Translations under genes and position numbers: made by a program
Source of the DNA: Gyrodactylus bullatarudis
Lineage: Eukaryota; Platyhelminthes; Monogenea; Gyrodactylidea; Gyrodactylidae
Assembly (NCBI GenBank): GCA_012064415.1
Contig: SSNU01000333.1
Coordinates: 78,415 to 142,414, forward strand
Direction of reading: 5' to 3'
DNA: 64,000 nucleotides
In this document: positions 40,160-55,100 of the stretch, in pieces
How the letters are laid out: the number at the start of each line of letters is the position of its first letter
Position numbering within the stretch: position 1 is the first letter of the stretch
Notes under the pieces: generated by a model
Database searches by the model: none
Told to the model about the DNA's origin: nothing
The model's input: the letters and a program-made list of their open reading frames with translations, nothing else

Positions 40160-43100
40160 TCACCAAATTGGCTGGATATTTTGAGATTTGAAGGCAGACT
40201 TGGCCTTGATGCTCCAATAGCTCTCGTCGAATTCAAATCTAACACCATTCTTTTTTGTTTTTACTGGTCTGTATAAAAGATTGCAAAATGAGAAATAATT
40301 AGGCAAGGAAAAAAAATTCAACTATGAGGTGGACAGAGTCATGCCGGGTTTTTACTCACTTGAACCATCTGGGTTGATGGGTCACTCCGTCTTTAGACAT
40401 TTGGTTGATTCGTCTACGCTGTTCCTCTTCTATACGGACCTTTTCATTTTCAGCAGCTTCCACTTGACCAACCTCAAGATATCGTTGGTCTGGTCGTAAT
40501 CTAGAATCGGTTATCGGTATGGCGCCGTTTAATAGTTGAATCGGATCTGGTTCCTCGTTCAGTTGAACAGCAAACTGAGAATATCCGTAATAGTCATTGT
40601 AATTCTCTGGCATTGGATCTGTTATCATTGATTAAGTACCATGTAATTTCAAGACTCCAAGATGGACTTACTCATAACCCAAATAAGATTTGCATCAGCT
40701 GAATTTTTTTCTCCAATGTAAAAGTCTCTGTTCGAGTATCCATGGACGTTGAGTTTCTTCTCTGAGTCAGATTTGTTTTGAATTGTCCCAGTGACTAAAA
40801 AGTTGTTCTTCCCAGACCAATCAGTCTAAGGGGGAATTATATGAGAGGATTAAAGCAACTCGAAACTTTTATGTAAGAGGTAGTTTTTTTACCTTGTGAA
40901 AGGATAACTTGCATGTGACATTTGTCTCGGGACACTCGATGAGACAAGTTCCATAGTTTTCTATTGTCCTCTTTGACAAACTTCCCATTAGATTGTAAAT
41001 GCAAGAAGCCACTTTTGACCATGTATAGGATTCGTTCAGTCTGCGCAGAGTTAATTGATTAAGTAAAGCTAACTGATATCAAGTTTTATTCATCACAAAC
41101 ATGGAAATGACTGCCTGTAAGGATCCCGGTTAGACAAAAATATGAAATTTGTTAATTTTTGATCTCATTATTGTGTAAGAATTAAATTTCGATGATCAAA
41201 AATCTTTCGAAAATTGTCGGTAATTTGTATACTTGGTTTAATTTTTAGTGACTAGGGAAAAGTGTGCCTTAGTCTTTGAAACTTGTTACTCGATTTCAAG
41301 TTAATTTTTTGGAAAGGAAATCATTCAGCTTATTCATAACACCCCTAGGACTTGAACTACACATTTACAAGGGATTTTTAATTCATAAAAATTAAGATTC
41401 CAGGGATTCTTGAGACTATCAAGAGTATCAAGATAACATCTCTAATTCAATAAAGAAAAACTTATGTCTGCCATAAATGTTTGGATTGTTTCATCACTAT
41501 ATCGAATTAGAGATTATTAAAAGACTTGAGCAACAAGACTCTACTAAAAATTAAAAGTTAACTTGAATAAAATATGAAATCGCTTACTTTTTAAAATCTA
41601 CTTGTAAGTAACCCTCTGGAATTGCTTCGAGACATTTGCCCCAAAACTTATTCTTTAGCGTCAACTCTTGATGGAAAATCCAGTTGTCATGAATACAATG
41701 ACATACAGCAGATGGCGGATGATGGCTAACCTGTTCAGCCATATACTTCCAACCTTTTTCATCTCGAATGCATTCAAAAGTTTCTCCTAGGATCGGATTG
41801 AAGGGTTTAGTTGATGCCCGATAAGCAGAGGATGAGTACATGGAAACAGCGAACGCACTAACCAGAGCCATTCTCACCAAGGGATCTTTAGTGCTACAGG
41901 CTTCGTCCAATAATTGGCTATATTCCAGGTCCTCACAGAGTCTCTAGAGAGTGAATTAAATTTGCATTGGTCACTACTATACATTGGTCAAAGTGTGATA
42001 AGTATACAAAACAAAGACTTACTTGTAAAGCTGACAAGGGTTCGTTCAATATCACTGGTAGACGAATTTTACTCAAATCTGTTCCTATATTTCTATATTT
42101 TTTTGGAATGAGGAAAATAATATTTCAATTAATAAGAGAATAGACAACTTTTTCTATTGTATCAATCATATAAGTGCATTGAGAAAATATGAATTGGACT
42201 GTATAATCAATAGAATCTTTGATGCTACTACATTAGTCATAAGAAATATTCCAAAATAGAGCAAACAAGAGAGAATAATCAATAAACTATTATGTAAAGA
42301 TGTGTATATTAAGGAGTATCCAAGGAGAAGGATATTATATACATTGTATTTTGGATAGAAAAACTCACTTCTCACTTGAATCCTTAGAGATTAAGTTGAC
42401 AAATGTTTATCAGGGTGTGTGTTGGGGGAAAAAAGACAAGAAATTTGCCTCTAAATGTTTTATATTATGGCGGCATTCTTATTAAATTGAATAGAGAGAT
42501 CAAGTCTTGTAATTAATTCTTGCACTTTTCATGTGTAGGCCTCGATTAGTGTGAGAAATCAATACTAAATTTAATTGCTCAGCTACATTAATCAAGAGAA
42601 ATTCTTCAGGTTAAAGCGATTGTTAGAAATTTTCAGAATCATTCAAATCACAAAATGATTGATGGGTAATTTTTATCTAATAAATCTTTCCTTTAATATA
42701 TTGAATATATATATCAACATTTGTATGTATGAAAATAGAAGAAAGGCCTATGTTGGAGGTTGGTTGATTGATAGGATGGCTATAATTCCACACTATAGAG
42801 AGACAATAATGAAACTCAGAACAGTTTTTTACCAATCACACACCTTGAATCACATTGATCTTGAATCATAAAACTTTATCGATGGTAGAGAAATAAAACA
42901 AGGCAGAGTGTAAGAAAATTTATATATGCATCCATACGAAAGCAATCACGTTTTTTATCAACATTGCATAAAAAGTGTGTAATCAAATCGAAATGTAATT
43001 ATAATATCCAAGGAATTATCTATCTAGTATTTATTGTTATTCATTGAATGGACTCGGTTAGCCTTTCTTTTATAATTAGGTATTGAAAGTACAACAAACA

Positions 43101-46100
43101 TAAGAGACTTGACTTACTTGTATAAAAGATTGACCATATTAAAGTCTTCACATTCAGTTGGACGTTTAGCTGATAGGATTGTACGATATCCAAGGCTATT
43201 TCGACTAGCGAAGGAGGCTTCACTTGCCCTCCGTCGTTTATTCTCGGCATCTTTCAGTGTTGCTTGATCACTGAGATTTGGAAGGGGAGCTGTTCTATCC
43301 TGTGCTTCGGCGTTATCGGCATCTAAGGGAGGATAGTAGAAGAATCTTTTACTCAAAAAGGAATATTTCTTTTTCATTGGCTCTGATGAAATTTTCCAGT
43401 CTGAAGGAGAATTTGTGCTAAATATACTCTTTGGCCTAAACAACCTTTTCTCTCCTTCATCTCCCATTGTTAAGTTGAGAATACAAGAGAAACCAATTGG
43501 ACTCAGACTCTCTCGTAAGCTACTGTTTTATAATTCACTGACAAAAGCTATGTTCATTCACAATGTTATATAGATAATGTCTGCTTCTTAATCCACAACC
43601 AATTGTAGAGCACACGTTTTCACAGCTCAGCTCTTCTCAAATAAACTTGAGTGTAGGCGTGTGGGTTTGTTTAACTCTCTAGTTAAGTAATGATTGAGCT
43701 CTTCTCTCGACATTTGTTTTATCAATCTCACGCTGAGTGAAATATGATGAGAATACACGATTATAACCAGGGCATCTAAAATTATGCTATAGTATATTTG
43801 GAATATTTTTGATTATTTTCAGCCTTAGTAAATAAAGAATTTTTTTAGACTATTTCGATGTCAACATGAATATAAACAGATTATTTGAATGAAAAACACA
43901 AGCCTTGTGTCCAATAATAATGTTCAGATAATGAAGGATTGTCTATAGAGTTTTTTACTTTGAATGAGTTTGAGGATCATCCAAAATAAGAGCTTATTAT
44001 TCGTCACTTTCTAGTGAATAGTCTCCTTTCTAAGCATATTCAAACATCATCTAAAAATCAACACAAGTGATAAGCTTGTTAACAAATTTTGCCCAGAAAT
44101 AGCGTTCAAGAGAAAATCTTCGATTTTGCAGGTTATTTATGCTAAGAATACTGATTGATTATTTTCTAAAATAAATTATTTCTAGCATTATCACAGATTT
44201 TTTAGCATATAAAAAGCGTATTTATGTAGAATATTTTAGAGAATATATTCCAAAAAATTGGCATATTTTTGGATCATAACTTTTAATTTATTTATCTTTG
44301 AGAAAACCCTGAAAGAGTATACTGATGTGACAACGAGAAAAAGCCAAGATATTTTTTTTTCAAAGAAAAATTGACTCACAAGATTCTTCATCTGAAAAAT
44401 TCGAAATCTCAGACCCTGAAACCTAAGAGGAAAGAAATGTTTAGAGAAGGATGTGAAAGAAAAAAAACAAAAGCTCACATTCCTATTTTCCTGTGCATCG
44501 TAGAAGGAGCCGCTTGAACTAGACGAGCAGAGAGTCTAGGAAAACATTGAATATGTAAACTTTCAAAGGTTGCCGAAAAGGACCGATTGACTAACCTGAT
44601 TTAGAGTTTGATAGCGGATAAGGACATGGTCAGATTTTTGGCAAAACTCATTTGAGTCCACTGTACTGAGGATGGACTTCATCTTGCTTATTGTCTCCTC
44701 GTAGGCCAGGTTCTTTGAGTATAGTTCAGAAATTTTTCGATTCAACTCTTGAATTTTCATGTCTGTAGTTTCTATGAAATCTTGATTACTACCGGAATGT
44801 GAAATTTCGGAAGCAGTTGCGATAACTGAAATACACAAAGTTTAGTTTTTAATTTTCAACAAGAAAGTAACAGAGGTTCTTCTCTAACAGCTCCCTAAGT
44901 GCCATTTGGTTTAAAATGAATAAAACTTATCTTAGAGTAGAAGGAAAATCAACATTTTATTACAATATTAAAGTTGTATTTATTCAAGTACTTGAATAAA
45001 TTATTTTCATCTGTAATTATAATTCTACCTAGAAGAGCAAAGGCAAAATCTAAGCAGAGCGTAAGAGATTTATTTTCATCCTACAGAATGTGTCATATCT
45101 GGTTCAATAATTCATAAAATTTGAAATCGATCAGCTTCCAAGATTATCCTCTTATTATTTTCTAACCAGATGTAACCTAAAAAGGGAATTAGAATTGCAT
45201 CAGCTCTCCTAGTTGAAAATCTCTTGACAAATGTTGGCTCTTTTATGAAGGTTATGTATTTTCCTTGTACTATTGGTGTTGATAAAGACAATATTCAAAC
45301 CCGCATCTAATTAATATAAAGATTGGAATTTGTGGTTTTTACAAAATTCTCACTTATTTCATCAAGGAATCGAGTTTGATCAAGATATTTTGGGAATCTA
45401 GATCATGGGACCCATTGTTGTCAAGAAAAAATCAATTTTTAATGAAATTATAACATATTTAAAATTCCCATTCATTGAAATTTGAGTCGAAAAATTTTGC
45501 AGATTTCACAATGAGAGAGTGATCAAAAGTTGATTTTTAGGATCACAATAGGGCAAGAAAAGCGATTATCACTATAAAAGTTTAGATGAAATCTTCATTT
45601 GTTAAAGAATCATAAAAATTTCATCAATTTTCAAGTAGGGAAGATGATGAAAAGATCCAAATTCAATTTCACACGATCATGGGCTGATTCTTGAAATCTG
45701 ATTCAGCATATTTGATTTCTTTGACTAGTCGTGATCCTGAAAATCAACTTTTGAATATAAAATTTCCTTAAAAATTGATTTTTCTTCATATCATGAATGT
45801 GGTGGGTCACTTTTACCAACAATAGGGTACCTTGTCTAATTTTGATCCTAGAAAACTGACCACACACTCTCATGTTTAAATCAGTACAAATTTTAATTCC
45901 TCAGTACTTTTGCAATAGCTTGACACATTTTATAGGAAAAACAATATTTAAAGTGGATCAATTTTAAAATTAATTGCCAGGATAAAAACTCACATTGCTT
46001 TGAGAGGGTCATAAACTTTTCAGCCTGGATCTTCCAACTCTCCATACTTGAACCTACATTTGATTGACTTGGAGAAATTCGTTTCGAACGATTTCTTGAC

Positions 46101-49100
46101 AAGATATTTAATTTATTATGCTTGGTTGGTACAAGATGATTCTGAGAGTCATTATCTGAATAATGGGAGGAATCTTCTAGACTTGTGTTACTGTCGAGAC
46201 GACCAGATGATGGCGAACGCGGAATGTGAAGTGATGAACGAGTGTTTATCGATGTCTAAACATTGAATATTATTCTTTTAATCTATATTAGAGAAAGACA
46301 ATTTTTTTTTCTCCTAACACTTTTCTATTTTATGCCTCAAATAGATTCTCTGTGCTCCGTAATTGCCGTATACGAAAACTAAATTTAAAAATTTTGGTGT
46401 TCTGATATGCCATTTCCCATTTTCCCTAAAATCGTTAATTTTTCCCAAATTGGATGGATTTTTTCAGGATATATTAGGAATATATTTAATATTAATTTGA
46501 CGTGAAAAACTGATTCAAAAAGATGAAAGCTTGTCCAATAACTCAAAAAATGAATTATTTCTCGTAGTAAAATTCATTGAATAAATTTGAGAATTTGACA
46601 TCTTTAATTGAAATAATGCATATCTAAATAAAATTAAAAAACAAAAGGTTCAATAGGAAACTATTCTTTCTCTTTTATTTTCTATCAAATGAACGCATAA
46701 ATTAGAAAAGTTAAAAATTCTGTATTACCCTAATCTATATATAGTAATATAACTACAAATACGAAAATGTTATAGGGAATCGTGTGAAAGGTTCTTACGA
46801 TTCCTGCCCAATTCAGTAAATCTTACTAATCACTGTAGTGAGCTGGGAAAATTTCTTATTCAAATTTCTTTAATATCAGTGGTACAGAAGTTGAATTGAA
46901 TAAAATACATCTAACGAACCATGGAATGTTTTACAAGTACAAATGAATTATTAACTTCTTATGAATGATCATGATTTTCGATATACCCATAAACTTTTTA
47001 TTACTGGTTAAAATAAAGTAGCAAGTGTAGAATTTTGTTATACAAATGATACATGTTGCAGTGATTTTTAGGGGAAATATCTGGATGAACAATAAAAGTA
47101 AATTAGCTTTTATTTTTGAAAATAAAAATTCACTCAATCTATAGTAGATCCCACAATAAATCATAATGGTAATCTGTCGATAGCAGACAAAATATAGATG
47201 AATACATCCACACACAAGAGTACATGGAATACATGTATTGGTAATATGTACATCGGGAAAGGAACACCTATGCTATAGAGCTGGTAAAGTGAATTTAAAA
47301 AATGTTACCCAAAAGCTACCAAGTTAGTAGAAGTACGAAGGAGAGTTAATTACAGTCTCCTGAAAAGATGTATGCAAATTGAAAAAACAACTCTCAATGT
47401 GAGCATATGAGAGGGGAATGATTGTGACTTGAAATGAACGAAAAAAGTATTCTCTAAATTAAATGTACACGTGCATCATGAATTAGGCATGATTTTTAGA
47501 TGTGACTACACTATGCATACTCTAGTACATGGGAATGATCAATAATGAGAATTATCATAATTCATTTCAGGGGAGACTGGGAGGTTGGCGGGGGTATTCA
47601 CGGCAGAAGACATTTTCCTTTTGATTCATTAGAGGGAAGAATTATCAACTTTAATAATTTTTATCAAATGGCAATGGATGTTTTATGTTGATACTGAAAT
47701 AAAACTGGCTGAATTATGGTATTAAAGTCACTAAAAGAGATCTGTTGTTTTAACCCTTTCAGGTCCATGGCCCATATGTGGGCCAAAATATCAAACCTAA
47801 AAATTTTTGTAGAAATAAAAATCCTATGAATAAAAGATACACACCATTTAACTTTTATCAATCTTCCCGAAAAAAGTTGAACCATGAGGTATTTCATTGG
47901 GATAGACTAAATTCACTTTATTTATTTAAAAAATCCTACAATTACTTGTGTGGTCGCTTGAAACTGGATAGGAAAAATGTATTGAAAAGTGTCGAAAAAG
48001 AATTTTTTATTAAAAGGTTTTCAGATGATTTAAGGTTTTATTATTCATCTATAATTCATTCTGATTCCGATTATGTATTTATATTCTATGTTTGAAGTCA
48101 TTAAATAGACTCGGACCTGAAAGGGTTGAAGTAAATCCAAGCGAATCCTGTAATCAATCTCACGTGGGCGTAAGGTCATTTATTCACCGTGTAGAAACGA
48201 GATTTGTGCGTCCAAAAAGAGTTGGCGGGAAAATTAGGATTCAAGGGTTGAGATGTCTACATAAAACGACCCCCCCCCCTATCTTCTACACAAAGCAAAC
48301 TAGAAGCATTAATGAAAAGTTACGAATTAGTAATTCAAGTAGACCCATTTCATCATTAAACATTTTCCTGTCAATTTTAGATCGATATTTGACCGATGAA
48401 ATTTCAAAATCATTACCCCACTCTTTCCATGATAAAACTCAACATGGTTTTTTAAATGGTAAAAATACATCTAGTAATATGCTCGAGTTTATGAAATATT
48501 CCCTTTCATTCAAGAAAAAAATTGATAAATTTTTAATTATCCATTATTTGGATATATCAAAAGCCTTTGATAAACTCAAATTCACNNNNNNNNNNNNNNN
48601 NNNNNNNNNNNNNNNNNNNNNNNNNNNNNNNNNNNNNNNNNNNNNNNNNNNNNNNNNNNNNNNNNNNNNNNNNNNNNNNNNNNNNNNNNNNNNNNNNNNN
48701 NNNNNNNNNNNNNNNNNNNNNNNNNNNNNNNNNNNNNNNNNNNNNNNNNNNNNNNNNNNNNNNNNNNNNNNNNNNNNNNNNNNNNNNNNNNNNNNNNNNN
48801 NNNNNNNNNNNNNNNNNNNNNNNNNNNNNNNNNNNNNNNNNNNNNNNNNNNNNNNNNNNNNNNNNNNNNNNNNNNNNNNNNNNNNNNNNNNNNNNNNNNN
48901 NNNNNNNNNNNNNNNNNNNNNNNNNNNNNNNNNNNNNNNNNNNNNNNNNNNNNNNNNNNNNNNNNNNNNNNNNNNNNNNNNNNNNNNNNNNNNNNNNNNN
49001 NNNNNNNNNNNNNNNNNNNNNNNNNNNNNNNNNNNNNNNNNNNNNNNNNNNNNNNNNNNNNNNNNNNNNNNNNNNNNNNNNNNNNNNNNNNNNNNNNNNN

Positions 49101-52100
49101 NNNNNNNNNNNNNNNNNNNNNNNNNNNNNNNNNNNNNNNNNNNNNNNNNNNNNNNNNNNNNNNNNNNNNNNNNNNNNNNNNNNNNNNNNNNNNNNNNNNN
49201 NNNNNNNNNNNNNNNNNNNNNNNNNNNNNNNNNNNNNNNNNNNNNNNNNNNNNNNNNNNNNNNNNNNNNNNNNNNNNNNNNNNNNNNNNNNNNNNNNNNN
49301 NNNNNNNNNNNNNNNNNNNNNNNNNNNNNNNNNNNNNNNNNNNNNNNNNNNNNNNNNNNNNNNNNNNNNNNNNNNNNNNNNNNNNNNNNNNNNNNNNNNN
49401 NNNNNNNNNNNGAAATTGAATTTATTTATTGCCAACTTATCCAGATAACATTGAATTTATTTTGTATATCCTTGTACAGAACCTATCTATTTTTATTTAT
49501 TTTGTATATAATTATTTTTAAATAAATATTGTCTAACAAAAAAAAAATGGTTGTTCAAAAATGCCTAGTAAGCGTATTATCCTTTTTTATATGATCCGCC
49601 ACTCTTGTAGATAATTTCCTAATAGTTCTACCTATGTATGAAGCCCCACAATCACACTGGAATTTGTAAACTAATAGAGTATTCTCTTTTGGCTTAAGTA
49701 AATCTTTACGAATCAAACTGAATAATCTCATCAAGTCTTCTGTCATAACTGAAATCATATTCTTTTGAATTTGAGCTTCATAGAAATGCAGTAGTTTTCT
49801 CCAATTCATCTGTTTCAACAACCTCATTTCTATCCATAGATACATTCAGGAACTTGTCAACATGAAAATTTGGCTGATAATCAATCAATCCAAGTTCCAA
49901 GTACAGCCCCAGCACCAGTTAAAGAGTTGGATAATAGTGAAACTAATGAAAAGTCAACAAAAGTTGATAATCTAATTATAACTCAATCTGTAATTGTGGA
50001 TAAGAAAAGTTGTGAAAAAATGCAGCAGAAAATTTATCAGTTTACATTTTGCATTGTAATAGTATTTAAATGTTACCGGGACAGAGTCTGAAGAGACCCG
50101 GCGAGATATTACGTCACGATGTAAAATATACGCTTGTTTTCTCTAAGCCTTTCTCGTGAGTTTAGAACTAAACGAAATTTTCCCAAGTGTTTTAGAGAAA
50201 TTAGCAATACTAATGGAAATTTTAGTTTGGCTGAAATTGAGCCGGGTTGTTTCATTAAGGGTACACTCAAACGTTAAACAACAAAGTTGAAAATTCCTTA
50301 ACAAAATGTTGAAATTTCTATCGAAATGGAAACAATTAATGAATGGCCAAGATAAACTTGGATTATGAATGATAATCTTTTTGTCTCATTCACAAGACAA
50401 AAGGAATCTTGGGATTATTCTGATAATGAAAGAAATTTTTCTCATCCTAATCCTATTTCATAGAGGTATCTTGATCGAATTTATGCGTAAAAGATTTTTC
50501 AAAATATTCGAATAAAGTTTTCATCTTGTGAGCATGGAATAATAAATCTTTTAGCACGGTAATATTGTCAAATTTCATACAAGACATGACTATTCTGATT
50601 TACAATGCGAATGAGAAAAGTCTTGAACCAATGGAAGAGGAGAAAAATTGCATTGCATTTTAAGAGTATAAAATTCAAGGCCGGGATTAAGTCTGAAGAG
50701 ATTCAGCGATATACGAAAAGTTTATCACTCATAATTTGCTCATTCTTTAATCTTCCCCATCAGAATAAATCTTTGGAATGAGTCCTAAGAAGAAGAACTT
50801 GATGATTAAATTTAGAATTTCCCCTTTGAACTCAAATTCCCAAGATAGGCTATCTTAATTGTTTCGAATGGAAAGTTACTTTGAAGATGACTTTCAAAGT
50901 TAGTTTTACATTCATCAAAAACGAAAAAATGAAAATTTCTATTACTCAGAGATACCTTGATCAAGAGTAGGTTACTTAATTATTACTGATTTAAGCGCCT
51001 TAAAGACTCTTTCAAGGTGTATTTATAAAAAATACCAAATTGACTTTGAAGTTGGGCAAATTAATGTGAATCATCTGTCGAAATTGGAGTAGAAATTCAC
51101 TCAAGAAGCTACTAGACTATCTCGATACTGAAACATTAGGAAGATGCTCTGGAAACAGGTTGGTTATATTACAAGATTTCAAATATTTTTCAGTGAAACA
51201 GTTGCCTAGTGAAATTAGAGGACATCTCAAGTCAGAATTTTCTAATCGAAAAGGTCTCCACTAATAATGAAAAACAGCCTACTCAAAAAGTAAAACTGTC
51301 TAGCAGTTAACCTAGCAGTTAAAATTGGATCCTTCTTCGCTTGAATATCTCGCACTTTCTAATTACGATGATTTGGATTACCGCCAAGGTATATTCATGT
51401 TCCCAGTATCTCGATGTAGAGCATTCATTCAAGTTTTACTGTTTTAGTTTTTCTCAAATTATATACAGTCTTACACTAAATCAAAAGTAGAGTGAGGTAA
51501 GAAGGTAGAATGAAACGTTGTTAAGCAATTCTTCAATTGATTGCATGCAAACTGTTAGTGTTCCCCTAGAAGAATAACATGAAGCTCAAGAGAAGCAATC
51601 TTGATATATATTCTCTAAAGGGAGAAAATAAGTACTTAGAGAAGTGAGTAGAGTTTTCTCTTGTTACTATTTTTTAGTGTCTTACAAAACAGTCAATTGA
51701 TTCGAACTACTTCAATACGTATAGCCATGAAGTAACTAAATTTGAAGAAAGATTTTTAAAACTATACGCTTCTTGATTATTTATCACTTTTTAACTAAGC
51801 TTTACGAACCCTTCGAATTTCATCCAATCTTAATTTCTTTTTATTATTTACTAAATAAAGGCCTTGTTTTAATTGGTTGATTTTTTCTTTAAAATACTTT
51901 TTGAAATAGTATAGGCAATAAAACGTTTGGAATGAATTAGCTTGCGTTAGTTTTATTATACAGTGAATGAATAAATGTAGAAAAGTGTATTCCCATAAGA
52001 TTAATTAGTTTTATACTTATCCTTGTTACACTTTTGGATTATTTCACGCCAGAAATAAAAAAATCAATGAGTATATAGCGATGAATTTACTGGATTTTTT

Positions 52101-55100
52101 TTAATTTTGTGAAAAAGATACTCCTTCTATGTTTTACTGGTTTATGATGAAATTAATTTTTAGCATTCTTGCCTATTCCGAATTTCTAGCCCATCAAATG
52201 CGCAGTTATTATGGAAATGAGGATGGAATACAGAACAGCAGAAGAGTAGTAGACTCTTGTAACAAAAATTATTCGAGAAGGACATATTCTGTGTTGAGTA
52301 TGTCTCGAGTAAAGGGATTTTTGGCTGTTAAAAAAGTTGGCTCATGAATAATTTAATAGTTCCATCAAAAATATTTGAAAGAGAGAAAATAAATAATTAT
52401 GACAAACTCTAACTTTAATGTGATTACTAATATACAGTCAATAACCAAGAGAGAAACAAGAATAGTGGAATGACAAATCAGACGTAGCTTCTCAAAAATA
52501 GTGGAATGATATGGTGTATTCGAAGGTATATAAGGCAATTTCATACCCTCACACACACATCCATGTGTTTGACTCAGAATCTTAACATTGAAGTATAGGG
52601 AAGGTAATTATGATTAAGTCGTATGCAATGAAACCAGTAATTAGCAATTGAAGTTAATTTTTTAACATTACACAACAGAAAACAAGAGAGTTGACATGTT
52701 TTTCAAGGTTTATGAAAAATTTTGACTTTGACTTTCAAAAGGTTTAAAACATCAATTTTTTCGGGTAAAATAAAACTTTGATTACCCTATTAGAGGTACA
52801 TTATTATAATGTTGACAATTTTTCATAATTTACATAAACCTCATTTTTGTAGATTGGGAATTTCGACACCAGTTCAAAATTCTAGAAGGTGCAATTTTTT
52901 TTCGTTAATTGGTTAAAAAGTATGTCACTTTATCTAGATTTGAAAATTATCTTGATGAGGTTTTTGTAAACATCAAAAATTCTCAACTTCAAGTTAATTA
53001 ACTAGTTCTATTGTTTCAGTGACATATATAATATGGTCAGAGGACTACTTGAACAAAAATGTTTCCCAGCCAAAATGTCCAATGGTGGAGTGAGAAAATT
53101 CTCAGGAACAACATTGTTCATTAATTTATAAATTTTTTTTTCATGTTAAAAAGAACAAAAACAAATGCAACGGGAAATTCCCAAGTGAGTAAAGTATAGT
53201 TTGAGACAAACGGCAAATAGAACTGATTCATCGATGTAAAGTCAGGTTGAGTAGTTTGTTGTCTCGTGGGAAATTGTTGCGTAACTCATGCAGCTTGCAA
53301 AAGGTCTGCTTACTTTCTTTATTGAATTTTGACGAATTTCAATTTTTCTCTTTTTTTAATAAATTTATCTCACAAATGCATGTATAAAATAATTGGCACT
53401 ACGTTACAATCTTATCTGAAAAACTAAACAGATTTTTCCAAAACGTGGATTTTATAAATTCTCGTAGTAATAGAATTCATTCATAAATTAGCTAATTTGA
53501 AAAATTATAAATATTTCAATTAAGCTTTAGGAGATTTCGGATTCTGCAAATGATTTTCTCGAGGTCTTATTGTTAGTACTAAATTTTGAGATGACTCAAA
53601 TTTCAAGCATTTATTTCTCTGTACGAACATGTCAAGATAAAAATATCAAAAATCCTTTTTGAATAGATGAAAACTTACCAGGATTTTACTCATTGACGCG
53701 TGGAGTTTTTCGAGTTGATCAAGCTCCTTGATGTGAGAAGTGGTGGATCCTGGAAAAGAAGAGTTGAAAATCGTAATCTACTCAAACTACGAGGGTTATT
53801 GTTCTCTCTATCAATTTTCGAATGAGCAAATAAATGCAATCGAAAAATCTATGTTTGTTTAATTTAAACAAAAATATAAGTTGAATAAATTACGAGACGC
53901 ATCATTTCAAGAAAAAAAGGTGTAATGAAACCATATGAAAATGTCACTTGAGTGAAAAATATTCTCACAAAAATTAATGGTTAACCTGTGCAGAGAGATA
54001 GATTAAGTTAGTTATGGATCAATATGCGCGTTAGAGTATGCTAAATCTTTTTTTTACTAATGGATTCCGTTTTACAAATAATTGAAAATACTTTTTCACT
54101 TTCCATGTAGCAGAGTTGTCACTTTAATGGGATACATTGTCCTTTCCTAATTAAAGGTTCATTTCCTTAGGCGAATCTCATCTGTATTAGGGTACACAAT
54201 ACAATGCTATTTTAGAAAATTATAACTTTTAATTAAACGATAAAATTTCAGTACAGACGTTTGGGTGAAGGAGAAATTCTTCATAAATTTATATAAACCA
54301 GACTTATGTATTCCTATAACCTTCAACTACCTTGGCCTATGTAAGCTTTTTCAATTTTCTCTCCACTGTTGCTATTTATTTTGGAGAGTTTTGGTGTTTT
54401 TTCAGCTTACATTTATTCTATTTTTTTGTCAACTTTTACTATTTCTTTCATAATTTGTAAATTATTATTTTCATTCATCTTTTAACTTTTATCATTATCA
54501 AAGAGACACTACTGATGAACCTTTGAGAAATGTACATTTGGTGTTAATATATCCTTTTTCTACTTTTCCAATTAATAAAATTTCAAGCTTAAATTCAAGT
54601 TTAAAATAATACTATTGACTATTTTTTGCTAATTTAAATCACCTCGATTACAGATTATTATTTTCATCTTGAATTATTTCATGTTCCAATGGAGGAAAGA
54701 TGAGTTCTGATCGGTTGTTCGTTTTTGAGAAAATGGGATTTCCCCAACCTGTACTGTAAAATCAGGATAAATAAGCTATTTGAAGAAAATTCACAGAGTT
54801 GTATGGATTTAAATGTTTCACCCTTGCATCTATAATATAGATTCTATAGTGGTAGTCAAGAATAAGTATACACCTATAGAACCTGTCTTCTTGTTTTAAT
54901 TTTAAATGATCTTGAGACGTGGGATATGTCATTCGAAAGAGTGCTAATTATCTACATATTCATATAGATCAATTCGTAGTAAATTCTAACAGAATTCATT
55001 AAATAAAAATTTACTATTTTTCATTAATTTTTCAATCGTCATATTTAAGTATACACTTTTTCGAGTTAGTTTTTTAGAGATAATTAGACTTTTTTTGAGA

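Noticed and set aside
42659..42871. 70-codon plus-strand frame in an OSBPL intron
   Set aside because: No homology, promoter or conservation clue; antisense to a well-supported gene's intron.
46931..47215. 94-codon hydrophobic minus-strand frame
   Set aside because: Low-complexity chance frame in AT-rich intron sequence.
48092..49525. One 477-codon frame across the assembly gap
   Set aside because: The middle is N; only the part before 48586 is real sequence, and its first codons lie in the MITE end.
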